Numbered from the stretch's first letter, positions 43,058-52,890 are shown. The stretch is 64,000 bases of DNA from Acidocella sp. 20-57-95 (GCA_002255575.1 NCAT01000002.1:124001-188000); one strand, 5' to 3'. Numbers and translations: made by a program. Notes: generated by a model not told the origin, from the letters alone.

Positions 43058-44374
43058 ATGGCGGTGGCTGAGCGGGTGGAGGTTGAACCCTCGATCGCTG
43101 ATCTACTGGCGGCCCGCCCTGCGTTGGCGATGCACGCGCAGGATGGCCTGTGCTTTGAAGGCATTCCGCTGAACGCCATCGCCGATGAGTTCGGCACCCC
43201 CACCTGGGTTTATGGTGCTGCTACCATGCGCGCCCGTTTCAAGGCGCTCGCTGACTCGTTTACCGCTGTCGGGCTGCACCCGCACATCCATTACGCCGTC
43301 AAAGCCAATGATCATCTGGCCGTGCTCTCAGTGTTGCGTGCGGCAGGTGCCGGGGCAGATGTGGTCAGCTTAGGCGAGTTTCTCCGCGCCCAAAAAGCTG
43401 GCGTACCGGCCAGAGACATCGTGTTTTCCGGCGTGGGCAAATCACAAGCTGAACTGACCGCCACCCTCACCGCCGGTATCGGCCAGATCAACGTTGAGAG
43501 CGCTGAGGAACTTACCATCCTCTCAGGCATCGCGGCGAGCTTGGGCAAAACCGCCAATATCGTGCTGCGTATGAACCCGGATGTGGATGCTGGCACGCAC
43601 GCCAAAATCACCACCGGCTTGGCCGATAATAAATTCGGCATCGCGGCCCAAGAGATCGTCAGCCTTTACAGCCACGCCGCCAGCCTGCCCGGCATCAACC
43701 CGGTTGGCATCGCGCTGCATATCGGCAGCCAGATCACCTCGCCCGCCCCCTACGCCACCGCCTATGCCAAAGCCGCCAACATGGTGCGGGCGCTGCGTGA
43801 TGCTGGGCAAACCGTCAGTACGCTCGACCTCGGCGGCGGCATCGGCATCGGCTATTACGACGAACCCGGCATGCCGCTGGCCGCCTTCGCCACCATGGTG
43901 CGCAACAGCGTCGGTGACCTCGGGGTAAATCTGCTCCTGGAACCTGGCCGCTATCTGGTCGCGCCTGCCGGCATGTTGCTGGCCTCGGTAATTCTGCAAA
44001 AGCAAAGCGGCAAGCGCTTCGTGGTGCTGGACGCCGCGATGAACGACCTGCTGCGCCCGGCGCTGTACGAATCCTATCACGGCATTCTGCCGATCAGCCC
44101 GGTTGATTTCCAGCATCCCGCCAGCCCCGCCGATGTCGTTGGCCCGGTCTGCGAAACCGGCGACACCTTCGCCACCGACCGTCCGCTGCCCAATCTCGCC
44201 CCCGGCGCCCGCGTGGCGTTGTTAGACGCCGGAGCCTACGGCGCGGTGATGAGCAGCCCCTATAATGCCCGCCCCCGCGCCGCCGCCGTGCTGCTGGATG
44301 GCGGTCAAGCGCATCTGATCTCCCCCCGCCAAACCCACCAGGATTTATGGGCGCACGAGATTATCCCCGGCTGA
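43058..44374 (+). CDS. lysA: Diaminopimelate decarboxylase
   Basis: This is a PLP enzyme that makes lysine from meso-diaminopimelate, 438 aa from the ATG at 43058. The PLP lysine is in HYAVKANDH, and glycine-rich phosphate-binding LDLGGGIGIGY and the GPVCETGDTF motif (substrate Cys/Glu) are present. There is no good Shine-Dalgarno; translation is likely coupled to the lipoprotein gene 2 bp upstream. Its 3' end overlaps the DUF4175 gene by 28 bp. Confidence 0.96.
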   Translation: MAVAERVEVEPSIADLLAARPALAMHAQDGLCFEGIPLNAIADEFGTPTWVYGAATMRARFKALADSFTAVGLHPHIHYAVKANDHLAVLSVLRAAGAGADVVSLGEFLRAQKAGVPARDIVFSGVGKSQAELTATLTAGIGQINVESAEELTILSGIAASLGKTANIVLRMNPDVDAGTHAKITTGLADNKFGIAAQEIVSLYSHAASLPGINPVGIALHIGSQITSPAPYATAYAKAANMVRALRDAGQTVSTLDLGGGIGIGYYDEPGMPLAAFATMVRNSVGDLGVNLLLEPGRYLVAPAGMLLASVILQKQSGKRFVVLDAAMNDLLRPALYESYHGILPISPVDFQHPASPADVVGPVCETGDTFATDRPLPNLAPGARVALLDAGAYGAVMSSPYNARPRAAAVLLDGGQAHLISPRQTHQDLWAHEIIPG

Positions 44375-46584
44375 CGGCCCTCCGGCGGCAAGCCGGTTGG
44401 GTATTATGGGCCGAGGCGCTCATTATCGCTGCGGCACCCGCATGTGCTATCATTGTGCTTTATCTGGTTTTGGCGCTGCTGGACTTAGGTAGTGGCTGGC
44501 TATTCTGCCTGACCATGTTCATCGCCGCTGGATTGCTCATCAGGGGCTCGCGACATTTTGCGGCACCTGAACGCGCCGCCATCGACCGCCGAATAGAAAT
44601 CGCCTCCGGCTTAAAACACCGCCCGCTCGCGGCCTTGGCTGACGCGCCAGAAACCGATGATGATTACGGCCTTTGGAACGCCCACCTAGCACGGGTTGCC
44701 GCCGCTCTCGCCACCGCCAAAGCCCCGCAACTTACATTGCACGCCGCCGCCCGCGACCCATTCGCGCTACGCGGCCTTCTCACTCTGGTCCTGCTCACCA
44801 GCCTGATCATCGCGGGCGATGCCATCCCAACCCGCCTGACCGGTGCGCTAACCCTGCCAAACTGGCCGTTCCCGGGCCCGCATGTCACTGCCTGGGTCAC
44901 GCCCCCCAGCTTCACCGGCGCCGGCCCGCATGTGCTGCTGCCCGGCGAAGCCCTCACCACCATCACCGGCAGCCAACTGACGGTGATCATCGACGGCCCC
45001 GCCCGCGCGGCAAAAATCCATTTCGGCAGCGCCAGCTTCACCAACACCGACCTGTCGGAGACCAGCCACCGCGCCGATGCCACCATCACCAATTCCGGCA
45101 CGCTCACCATCGGCCCGTGGTGGCACCGGCTTGGGCGCTGGAACATCACCGCCACCCCGCCCGCAGCGCCCAGCATCCAGATTACCGAAGCCAGCGTTGC
45201 CCATGGCAACATCATCAAACTGCGTTGGCATGTCAGCGACCCGTACGGCCTCAACACCCTAACCGCCGCGTTCAAGCCTGCTGGCTTTCCCAACGCGCTC
45301 ACCCTCAGTTTTCCGCTGCCGTTAAAATCCGGCGACGGTGCCACCCTTATCGACCTCACCAAGTCCCCGTTCGGTGGCGAGCCCGTTAGCATCACCATCA
45401 CCGCCCGCAATGTCGCGAATGCCAGCACAGACGCCAACGCCCCCGGAACTTTCAACCTACCGGGGCTGGGCCTGCAAGATTCTACCGCCATCGCGCTCGC
45501 CAAAATCCGCCAATCCATCGCCAACGCCCCCGCCACCGCCCACGCGGCCGCGATCACGCTGCAAAAGCTCAGCCAGCGCCCCCCCAGCGCGATCAGCCCT
45601 GCTGCCGATATACAAATATCCGCCCTCGCCACCTCCATCTGGCTGGCCGACACCAATGTGACGGATGTTATCTCCCGGCTACTAGCGCTTGAGCTGGAGA
45701 TTTCCGCCGGGCCGGATTTCATCCCCGCGCAACGCTTCGCGGCCAGCAACCAGGCACTCATGGCGGCCCTCGAACGCGGCCTGCACGGCAACCCGCCCGA
45801 CCCAACAGCATTGCAAAAATTGCTCGAAGCGATGGAACAAGCCGCTGCCGCGCATGTCGCGGCATTGCAATCAAGCGCGGGGCAACCGGATAAACCGCTC
45901 CATCTTTCCGCCCTTGAACAACTCGCCCAGAAAATTGTCGCCGATGAGGCCGCTGGCAAAACCGCCCAGGCCGCGCAGGAGCTGAAATTGTTCCAGCAAA
46001 TTTTAAACGCCCTGCAAAACGCCCACGCCATGACGCCCGCGCAAATGGCACAATCACAAGCCGCCGGTGCGGCCGCGCAGGCGATCGCACAGATGACCCA
46101 GGCGGAAGCTGCCCTGCTGAACGCAACCCAAGCCGGCACTGCCGCACCCAGTGATCAATCGGCCATCCAAAGCCAGCTCAATGCCACCCGCCAAAATCTT
46201 TCGAAAAACGGTATCAGCATCCCCGGCCTCGCCCCGGCCAACAACGCCATGCAGTCGGCCCAACAAGCCCTGGCCCAAGCCAATAACGGCCAGGCCAGCC
46301 ACGCCGAAACCGCCGCCATCAAGAACCTGCAGGAGGCCGCAGCTGCCCTCGCCAAAGCCGCGCAACAGCAACTAAATTTCAGCGTGGGCGCAGAGGATGG
46401 CGCGAGCCCCAGCAGCGGCGACAACCCCAACGGCACACCGGATGAAGACTCCGACCCCAATTTCAACCCCGACCAAGCCAACCCAGCCGCCGCCATCCAG
46501 CAACAAATCATCCAACAAGACGCCAAACCCGCCCCACCCCAAACCCACCAATATTATCAGAAACTGCTGGAACCGGGGCAATGA
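44347..46584 (+). CDS. DUF4175 (TIGR02302) family membrane protein
   Basis: This is a large 745-aa alphaproteobacterial protein. Two membrane helices lie near the N terminus (ALIIAAAPACAIIVLYLVLALL and FCLTMFIAAGLLI) and a third near residue 150. A beta-rich middle part follows, then a long Ala/Gln-rich helical region (about residues 390-680), ending in a Gln/Pro-rich tail. The family has no established role; its genomic neighbours (lysA here) are conserved. The start at 44347 lies inside lysA. A modular hairpin element follows the stop. Confidence 0.82.
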   Translation: MGARDYPRLTALRRQAGWVLWAEALIIAAAPACAIIVLYLVLALLDLGSGWLFCLTMFIAAGLLIRGSRHFAAPERAAIDRRIEIASGLKHRPLAALADAPETDDDYGLWNAHLARVAAALATAKAPQLTLHAAARDPFALRGLLTLVLLTSLIIAGDAIPTRLTGALTLPNWPFPGPHVTAWVTPPSFTGAGPHVLLPGEALTTITGSQLTVIIDGPARAAKIHFGSASFTNTDLSETSHRADATITNSGTLTIGPWWHRLGRWNITATPPAAPSIQITEASVAHGNIIKLRWHVSDPYGLNTLTAAFKPAGFPNALTLSFPLPLKSGDGATLIDLTKSPFGGEPVSITITARNVANASTDANAPGTFNLPGLGLQDSTAIALAKIRQSIANAPATAHAAAITLQKLSQRPPSAISPAADIQISALATSIWLADTNVTDVISRLLALELEISAGPDFIPAQRFAASNQALMAALERGLHGNPPDPTALQKLLEAMEQAAAAHVAALQSSAGQPDKPLHLSALEQLAQKIVADEAAGKTAQAAQELKLFQQILNALQNAHAMTPAQMAQSQAAGAAAQAIAQMTQAEAALLNATQAGTAAPSDQSAIQSQLNATRQNLSKNGISIPGLAPANNAMQSAQQALAQANNGQASHAETAAIKNLQEAAAALAKAAQQQLNFSVGAEDGASPSSGDNPNGTPDEDSDPNFNPDQANPAAAIQQQIIQQDAKPAPPQTHQYYQKLLEPGQ

Positions 46585-46597
46585 TAGGAAGGAAGCC

Positions 46598-46681
46598 TAG
46601 GGGGGCTTTGCCCCCTACACCCCCACCAAAGGCTGAGCCTTTGGAATCCATTGATTTAGGTTCTAAGGGCTGTGCCCTTAG
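46598..46681. repeat. G/C-rich modular hairpin element, copy 2 (three perfect hairpins)
   Basis: Three consecutive stem-loops are present: TAGGGGG…CCCCCTA (46598-46617), CCAAAGGC-TGA-GCCTTTGG (46626-46644) and CTAAGGGC-TGT-GCCCTTAG (46663-46681). The element lies between the convergent DUF4175 and DUF2125 genes and could terminate both. Confidence 0.88.
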
Positions 46682-46717
46682 CGGGGTCCAGGCGCAGAGC
46701 TTATGGCCTTACTCCCC

Positions 46718-47893
46718 TTACTGCCCGGTCCCCGACGTTACTGGCGGTGCTGGCGGGTTTGCGAGTTGGTCCCAGTCCAGCGGCGGCTGGTCGGCAACTT
46801 TTTGGCCGTTGATGGTCACGCCGGCAGGACCATAGGTGGCGTGCATCGCTAGGTTTTGGCCATCGCTGGGGCTGGTGCTGAGATATTGTGACAGCATGGC
46901 TTCGCCCTGGGTGATGTAGTCCTGTAGGCCTGGGTAAGCGGCGGTGATGGCGCTGGTGAGCTGTTCCAGATGATTGGCGGTAAGGTCAGCGGTACCGGTA
47001 GGTTGCAGGTTACCGTCAAATTTTAGGCTGGCGGCGGTTGCGGCATCTGTGGGCCCTATGGTCACGGCCAGGCTCACTTTGCCATTCCCGCCGGTGGCCG
47101 CCCATTTATGGATGATCGGCACAATGAGTTTTTGGCGGGCAATATTATCGCTCGCCGGCAAAGCGCGAATTTGGGCGGCGAGCGTGGCGTAATCGGGCGG
47201 CACCGGGCCGGACAGGCTAATGCTGTAGCCAAGATGGGTGATTTTGCCGTTGAACGGAACCGAGGCAAGGCGCGTCAACACAGAAGAGAGGCCCATACCA
47301 TCGATGGTGAGCGTTGCGTCCAGCGCATTCTGAGTGGAATCGGCGTTGATGTTGGTATCAGAATGGCCGGTGATGCTGTCGATATGCATGACCTGGAAGC
47401 TGCCTTGGCTCGCCAAAATATCGATGTCACTGGCGATGAAGTCCCCACCCTTGAACGGATAAATTGCGGGGTTGAACAAGGCGGAAGGGTCTAGCTGCTC
47501 ACTGGCACTCATCAACCCGGTATTGATGGCGACATCGCCTTTACCGCTCAAATTAGCAGCGATTTTGTTTGGTAAATCAACATGAAAGACAGTGGGGTTG
47601 GTGGCATCGACACGCAGGCCCACGCTTGGCAGGGTGACAGTTAAAACATTGTCACTATCGGACGGCGATACCGTGAAGACCAGATTATTAATGGTCACCA
47701 AAGCTTGCAGGGGCGAGGTGCCGCGCGCCGCACTGGAATAGGAGATTTTAACGCCGTTCACGGCCTGTGCTTCGGCCCAAGCCTGGAACCCGTTCTGGAT
47801 CCGCCCTTGCGCGTACCACCATAGCCCGACCCAGGCGATGCTGACGATCACAACCAGACTGACCAGAAGCTTCAGAAGCGCGCGCATGTTCAT
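46718..47893 (-). CDS. DUF2125 family protein
   Basis: This 391-aa protein has one N-terminal membrane anchor (LLKLLVSLVVIVSIAWVGLWWYA) followed by a large beta-rich domain (GRIQNGFQAWAEAQAVNGVKISY…PSVGLRVDATNPT) typical of DUF2125. It is probably periplasmic and tethered to the inner membrane; the fold resembles lipid-transfer/AsmA-like repeats only loosely. Function is unknown. The start is at 47893 or 47887. It is divergent from ribF. Confidence 0.83.
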   Translation of the reverse strand: MNMRALLKLLVSLVVIVSIAWVGLWWYAQGRIQNGFQAWAEAQAVNGVKISYSSAARGTSPLQALVTINNLVFTVSPSDSDNVLTVTLPSVGLRVDATNPTVFHVDLPNKIAANLSGKGDVAINTGLMSASEQLDPSALFNPAIYPFKGGDFIASDIDILASQGSFQVMHIDSITGHSDTNINADSTQNALDATLTIDGMGLSSVLTRLASVPFNGKITHLGYSISLSGPVPPDYATLAAQIRALPASDNIARQKLIVPIIHKWAATGGNGKVSLAVTIGPTDAATAASLKFDGNLQPTGTADLTANHLEQLTSAITAAYPGLQDYITQGEAMLSQYLSTSPSDGQNLAMHATYGPAGVTINGQKVADQPPLDWDQLANPPAPPVTSGTGQ

Positions 47894-47992
47894 CTCCCTG
47901 GGGGATCCCCATTTGAGCGCTTAGTATGCGGTACTATTGACCTTGGGCCAAGGGATGAGGCTTTCATGAGATGGGGTAGGGATAAGGGTTTG

Positions 47993-48913
47993 ATGCGAAT
48001 TTTTAATGACTGGCGCGGCCTTGCTGAAACCTGCCGTGGCGCAGCGGTGGCGCTTGGCAATTTTGACGGTGTGCATCTGGGCCATGCGGCGGTGGTGCGC
48101 GCCGCCCACGCCGCCCGGCCGGACCGAAAACTGGCAGTACTCACCTTCGAGCCGCACCCGCGCGAGTTTTTCCGCCCGCAAGACCCGCCATTTCGGCTGA
48201 CATTGGGGCATGAAAAAGCCGCGGCACTCGCCGCTTTGGGCGTGGATTATGTGTATGAGCTGCCGTTTGACGAAAGCTTCTCCCACCTGACGGCGACAGA
48301 ATTTGTGCGAGATGTGCTGTTTGATGGGCTGGGTGCTGCGCACCTAGCCTGTGGCGCAGATTTCGCATTTGGCCATAGGCGTGGCGGCGATGTGCCGTTT
48401 CTGGCCGCGCAAGCGGAGGTACTCGGCATGGGGCTGAGCATTGTGCCGCCAGTGACAGACGCGCAGGGGCCGATTTCCTCGACCCGCATCCGCCGGCTAT
48501 TGCAAGATGGCTACCCGGAGCGCGCCGCCGCCCTGTTGGGCCGCCCGCATAATATTCGTGGTGAGGTGACGCATGGCGATGCCCGCGGCCGCACCATCGG
48601 CTTTCCCACCGCCAATATTTACTTAAAGCAGCACCTGGAACCAGCACGCGGGGTTTATGCCATCACGGCCCGGCTGCCGGATGGGGCTTGGGTGAAGGGC
48701 GTGGCCAATTTGGGCCAGCGCCCGACGGTGGGCGGGCTGGAATCCCGCCTGGAGGCGCATTTATTCGATTATTCCGGGGACTTATACGGCCAGGAGATAA
48801 CAGTGGCGCTGCACCATTACTTGCGCGAGGAAAAAAAATTCGCCTCTTTCGAGGAATTAAAGGGGCAGATTTTGCAGGATGCTGCCGAGGCGCGGGCGCT
48901 GCTTGACAAGTAA
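47993..48913 (+). CDS. ribF: Bifunctional riboflavin kinase / FAD synthetase
   Basis: This 306-aa enzyme makes FMN and FAD. The N-terminal nucleotidyltransferase domain carries GNFDGVHLGH (about residue 23) and SSTRIRRLL. The C-terminal kinase domain has the motifs GRTIGFPTANIY and KGVANLGQRPTV. The start at 47993 has AAGGG upstream. It lies just before ileS, the usual ribF-ileS-lspA order of proteobacteria. Confidence 0.96.
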   Translation: MRIFNDWRGLAETCRGAAVALGNFDGVHLGHAAVVRAAHAARPDRKLAVLTFEPHPREFFRPQDPPFRLTLGHEKAAALAALGVDYVYELPFDESFSHLTATEFVRDVLFDGLGAAHLACGADFAFGHRRGGDVPFLAAQAEVLGMGLSIVPPVTDAQGPISSTRIRRLLQDGYPERAAALLGRPHNIRGEVTHGDARGRTIGFPTANIYLKQHLEPARGVYAITARLPDGAWVKGVANLGQRPTVGGLESRLEAHLFDYSGDLYGQEITVALHHYLREEKKFASFEELKGQILQDAAEARALLDK

Positions 48914-48939
48914 GCCGTTCCCCTCAATCCCCTTGCTCC

Positions 48940-51723
48940 ATGAGTGATACAGAAACCGACTATAAGTCCACCGTTTTCCTGCCCCGCACGGCCTTCCCGA
49001 TGCAGGCGAAACTGCCTGAGAACGAGCCAAAAGCCCTCGCCCGCTGGGAAGCGATGGGGCTGTGGGACAAGCTCCGCGCCGCTGCCAAGGGCAAGCCGAC
49101 CTTCATTTTGCATGACGGCCCGCCTTATGCGAACGGCAACCTGCATATCGGCCACGCGCTCAATAAAATTCATAAGGACGTCATCAACCGCGCGCAACAA
49201 ATGTCCGGGCGGGATGCCAACTACATCCCCGGCTGGGACTGCCACGGCCTGCCGATTGAGTGGAAGGTTGAGGAAAAATACCGTGCCGCGAAAAAGAACA
49301 AGGACGAGGTGCCGGTATTAGAATTCCGCAAGGAATGCCGTGAATACGCCCAGCATTGGTTGAATGTGCAGGCGGAGGAATTTAAGCGCTTAGGTGTGGC
49401 GGGCGATTGGGCGCACCGTTACGCGACGATGGATTTTGAATCCGAGGCGCTGATTGCTGGGGAGATCGGCAAGTTTTTGCTGAATGGCGCGCTGTATCGC
49501 GGCCTGCGCCCGGTGATGTGGAGCCCGGTTGAAAAAACCGCGCTGGCTGAGGCGGAAGTTGAGTATCACGACAAGAAGGATACCGCGATTTATGTGCGGT
49601 TTCCGGCGACAGATGAATCCCGTCATGCCGGCGAAGGCCGGCATCCACGACTGACCGAAGATGCCGCCATCGTCATCTGGACCACCACGCCATGGACCAT
49701 TCCTGGCAATCGCGGCTTGGCCGTGGGTGCAGAAATTGAATACGTGGTGATCGAAGTGACAACGGTGTCCGACGCCAGTTTGGCGCGCGCTGGTGAAAAA
49801 TTGATCGTCGCCACAGCGCTGCTGGAAGATTTTGCCGCCAAGACGGGCATTGTTGCGCGTACAGTTCTGCGGAACTTCAAAGGCGCTGAACTTGACGGTG
49901 AGATTTTCTATCACCCGCTGCACAGCCAGGCACCCGGCTACGATCTAAAAGTGCCGGTCATGCTCGGCGACTTCGTAACCACTGAGGCTGGCACAGGCAT
50001 CGTCCACATGGCGCCGGGCCATGGCGAGGATGACTTCTTCCTCTGCCGCGCCAATGGCATTGCGGTGCCCGATACTGTGCAGGGTGACGGTACCTATTAT
50101 CCTTCCGTTCCCTTGTTCGCCGGCCTGCATGTTTACAAAGCCGCCGATCCGGTTTGCGCGGCGCTGACTGAAGCTGGTGCATTGCTGCACCGTGCCGATT
50201 TCATGCACTCCTACCCGCATTCCTGGCGTTCCAAAGCGCCGCTGATTTACCGCGCCACGCCGAACTGGTTTATCCGCATGGATGGCGAGGAGAAAATCCG
50301 CGAGCATGCGCTGGCCGCCATCGATGCCACGCATTTTGTGCCGGAAATTGGCCGCAACCGCATCCGCTCGATGGTGGAATCCCGCCCCGACTGGTGCATT
50401 TCCCGGCAGCGCGCCTGGGGCGTGCCGATTGCGATTTTTGTTGACAAACACACGCACGAGCCGCTGCGCGATGCGCAAGTGATGGCCCGCATTGTCGAGA
50501 TTTTCAAAACCGAAGGGGCGGATGCCTGGTACGCCCGCCCGGCGCAGGATTTCTTGGGCGACCAATACAAGGCCGATGACTACGAACAGATTATGGATGT
50601 GGTGGATGTCTGGTTTGAATCCGGCTCCACCCATGCGTTTGTTTTAAAAGCCCGTGGCATGAAAGTGCCGGCGGATGTGTATCTCGAAGGCTCGGACCAG
50701 CATCGCGGCTGGTTCCAGGCCTCACTTTTGGAATCCGTCGGCTCGCAAGGTTTCGCGCCCTTCAAGGCAATTGTGACGGATGGTTTTGTGCTGGATGAGC
50801 AAGGCCGCAAAATGTCGAAATCCATGGGCAATGTCACGGCACCCCAGGAAGTGAACGACAAATTCGGTGCGGATATTTTGCGCCTGTGGGTGATGAATTC
50901 TGATACCTCAGAAGATCTGCGCATCGGCCCTGAAATCCTCAAGCAGCAGGCCGAGCTTTACCGCCGCCTGCGCAACACGCTGCGCTGGATTCTGGGCTCG
51001 CTCGATGGTTTCACCGACGCTGAAAAGCTGCCTGAAGCGGAATTTCCGGAGCTGGAAAAACTCATTCTGCACCGTTTGTGGGAACTAAACGCGCTGGTGC
51101 AGAAAGCCGTGCAATCTCATGACTGGACCGGGGTATACCCCGCCATCCATCATTTTTGCTCAACCGATTTATCCGCCTTCTATTTCGATATCCGGAAAGA
51201 TTCCCTTTACTGCGACCGCGCCGATTCCAAAAAGCGCCGCGCCTGCCGCACGGTTTTGGATATCTTGCATCGCTGCCTCACCGCCTGGCTGGCCCCGGCA
51301 TTACCGTTCACGGCTGAAGAAGCCTGGGTGACGCGCTTTGGTGATGACGCCTCCGTGCATCTCACCTTATTCCCGGAAATTCCAGCGGGCTGGCAGAATG
51401 AGGCTCTGGCCGAAACCTGGAATAATATCCGCACCCAGCGCAGCGCCATCACCGGTGCTATTGAGGCGATGCGACGTGATAAAACCATCGGTTCTTCATT
51501 ACAGGCGGTGGCGGTTATCGCCGCTGAGGCGAAGAATATCCTTGCTGACGAGGATATGTGGGCCGATATCTGCATCACCTCCGGCGCGGTGTTTGGTGAT
51601 ACCAATGGTGCCACCACCGCCCCCGGCACCAAATGCGAGCGCTGCTGGCGCGTGTTGCCGGAAGTGGGCAGCAACAAAAACCATCCCACTTTATGTATTC
51701 GCTGCTGCGAGGCTGTAGGGTGA
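48940..51723 (+). CDS. ileS: Isoleucyl-tRNA synthetase
   Basis: This class I aminoacyl-tRNA synthetase is 927 aa. HIGH appears as NLHIGHALNKIHKD, KMSKS as RKMSKSMGN, the editing domain contains VIWTTTPWTIPGN, and the C-terminal zinc site is CERCWR…CIRCC. Residues 228-238 (RHAGEGRHPRL) come from a palindromic repeat unit (49621-49650) read in frame at the edge of the editing domain. Such an insertion is unusual in an essential gene, but the frame stays open. lspA follows after 73 bp. Confidence 0.97.
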   Translation: MSDTETDYKSTVFLPRTAFPMQAKLPENEPKALARWEAMGLWDKLRAAAKGKPTFILHDGPPYANGNLHIGHALNKIHKDVINRAQQMSGRDANYIPGWDCHGLPIEWKVEEKYRAAKKNKDEVPVLEFRKECREYAQHWLNVQAEEFKRLGVAGDWAHRYATMDFESEALIAGEIGKFLLNGALYRGLRPVMWSPVEKTALAEAEVEYHDKKDTAIYVRFPATDESRHAGEGRHPRLTEDAAIVIWTTTPWTIPGNRGLAVGAEIEYVVIEVTTVSDASLARAGEKLIVATALLEDFAAKTGIVARTVLRNFKGAELDGEIFYHPLHSQAPGYDLKVPVMLGDFVTTEAGTGIVHMAPGHGEDDFFLCRANGIAVPDTVQGDGTYYPSVPLFAGLHVYKAADPVCAALTEAGALLHRADFMHSYPHSWRSKAPLIYRATPNWFIRMDGEEKIREHALAAIDATHFVPEIGRNRIRSMVESRPDWCISRQRAWGVPIAIFVDKHTHEPLRDAQVMARIVEIFKTEGADAWYARPAQDFLGDQYKADDYEQIMDVVDVWFESGSTHAFVLKARGMKVPADVYLEGSDQHRGWFQASLLESVGSQGFAPFKAIVTDGFVLDEQGRKMSKSMGNVTAPQEVNDKFGADILRLWVMNSDTSEDLRIGPEILKQQAELYRRLRNTLRWILGSLDGFTDAEKLPEAEFPELEKLILHRLWELNALVQKAVQSHDWTGVYPAIHHFCSTDLSAFYFDIRKDSLYCDRADSKKRRACRTVLDILHRCLTAWLAPALPFTAEEAWVTRFGDDASVHLTLFPEIPAGWQNEALAETWNNIRTQRSAITGAIEAMRRDKTIGSSLQAVAVIAAEAKNILADEDMWADICITSGAVFGDTNGATTAPGTKCERCWRVLPEVGSNKNHPTLCIRCCEAVG
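49621..49650. repeat. Palindromic (REP-like) element embedded in ileS
   Basis: ATGCCGGC (49625-49632) and GCCGGCAT (49637-49644) form a perfect 8-bp stem around GAAG, with flanks CGTC and CCA. The core matches the common intergenic repeat type CGTCATnCCGGC…. A similar half-element lies outside genes at 55997-56019. Here it is translated as residues 228-237 of IleS. Confidence 0.85.
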
Positions 51724-51796
51724 GCGGACTCTCAAAAAATGCATTGCTTCGCGGCGCGCGCCATGACGGCGTTATCTCTCGCATGAAAGACCTGCC

Positions 51797-52288
51797 ATGA
51801 AGCGCCGCCTCACTGGCATTCTCCTTGGCCTCATTGTGCTGGCGGCCGACCAGGCCAGCAAATGGGCCGTTTTGCACCCGCTGAACCTGACTGACGGGCA
51901 TTTCCTGGTGCTGCTGCCAGTGCTCAATTTCGTGCTGGTTTGGAACCACGGCGTTACGTTCGGGATGTTCAATGGCGAAGGGGCGGCTGGCACCATCATC
52001 CTCGCCGCCGTGGCGATTGCGGTGGTGTCCGCCCTGATCATATGGCTTTGGAATACTAAATACCTCACCACCACGCTCGCGATCGGCGCCATTGCGGGCG
52101 GCGCCACGGGGAACGTGCTGGACCGCTTGCATTACGGCGCGGTAGTGGACTTCATCCAGGCCCATATCGGCCCTTATTCCTGGTACGTGTTTAACGTGGG
52201 GGACGCGGCGATTGTTTGCGGGGTCGGGGTTCTGATGGCGGAGAGCCTGTTGCGGGGAAACGCGGGCAGCGATAGGAAGGCTCCATGA
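51797..52288 (+). CDS. lspA: Lipoprotein signal peptidase (signal peptidase II)
   Basis: This is an aspartic membrane peptidase of 163 aa with four helices. Catalytic aspartates are in GNVLDRLHYGAVVDF and FNVGDAAIVCG, and the N-terminal motif is ADQASKWAV. It cleaves prolipoprotein signal peptides. Substrates in this window would include the DUF3035 lipoprotein encoded next and the LptM-like lipoprotein. It overlaps the DUF3035 gene by four bases. Confidence 0.96.
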   Translation: MKRRLTGILLGLIVLAADQASKWAVLHPLNLTDGHFLVLLPVLNFVLVWNHGVTFGMFNGEGAAGTIILAAVAIAVVSALIIWLWNTKYLTTTLAIGAIAGGATGNVLDRLHYGAVVDFIQAHIGPYSWYVFNVGDAAIVCGVGVLMAESLLRGNAGSDRKAP

Positions 52289-52848
52289 AACGCAATCATC
52301 TCATCAACGGCCTGGCCGCTTTGTCCCTTTCCATCACCCTCGCCGGTTGCGGCGGTGAAAATATTAAGAAAACCTTCGGACTGGAAGCCAACCCGCCCGA
52401 TGCGTTTGATGTCGGCACCCAGGCGCCGCTTTCCCTGCCGCCGGAGCTGGGCACTAATCTGCCGAAGCCAAACCCAGGCGAGCCCCGCCCGCAAGAGGTT
52501 GATGCCGGGCAGGCTGGCTTGACCACTTTATCGCCTGCCTCGGCCCTGGCCCCCACGCCGGGCAGCACGCCTGGTCAACAGGCCTTGCTGCAAGCCGCTG
52601 GCCCCACGCCGCCTGCGGGCATCCGGGCGGATGTGAACCAGTCCGCGCTGATTGCTTCCAAGCCTCCTGGTTTTGTCAGCAGCCTGATGGGCAGCGGCCC
52701 GGCCCCGGCCCCAACGGTTGACGCTGCTGCCGAAGCGCGCCGCCTGCAGGATAATGCCGCCACCGGCCAGCCCGTCACCGCCGGCCCGACGCCGCAACAA
52801 ACCAACGAGAAGCCGGGCCTGCTGCATTCTCTTTTGAATATTTTCTAA
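52285..52848 (+). CDS. DUF3035 lipoprotein
   Basis: This 187-aa protein has a lipoprotein signal (SLSITLAGC, lipid-modified Cys22). After it come a conserved GLEANPPDAFDVGTQAPLSLPPEL segment typical of DUF3035 and a low-complexity Pro/Ala-rich tail. The ileS-lspA-DUF3035 order is common in alphaproteobacteria. The role is unknown, perhaps in the outer membrane. It starts in an ATGA overlap with lspA. Confidence 0.87.
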   Translation: MKRNHLINGLAALSLSITLAGCGGENIKKTFGLEANPPDAFDVGTQAPLSLPPELGTNLPKPNPGEPRPQEVDAGQAGLTTLSPASALAPTPGSTPGQQALLQAAGPTPPAGIRADVNQSALIASKPPGFVSSLMGSGPAPAPTVDAAAEARRLQDNAATGQPVTAGPTPQQTNEKPGLLHSLLNIF

Positions 52849-52890
52849 AAACTTTCACCTCCCACTGCGAAACCCTGGCAACGGGACCTA

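Noticed and set aside
42235..43203. 322-codon minus-strand frame across argH, the lipoprotein gene and lysA
   Set aside because: It is antisense to well-identified genes, of low-complexity composition, and without a recognisable motif.
44664..46139. Long open frame (491 codons) on the minus strand opposite the DUF4175 gene
   Set aside because: It is a compositional shadow of a GC-rich, Ala/Gln-rich gene. The translation is Ala/Ser/Arg-rich with no domain, and the plus-strand frame has clear family features.
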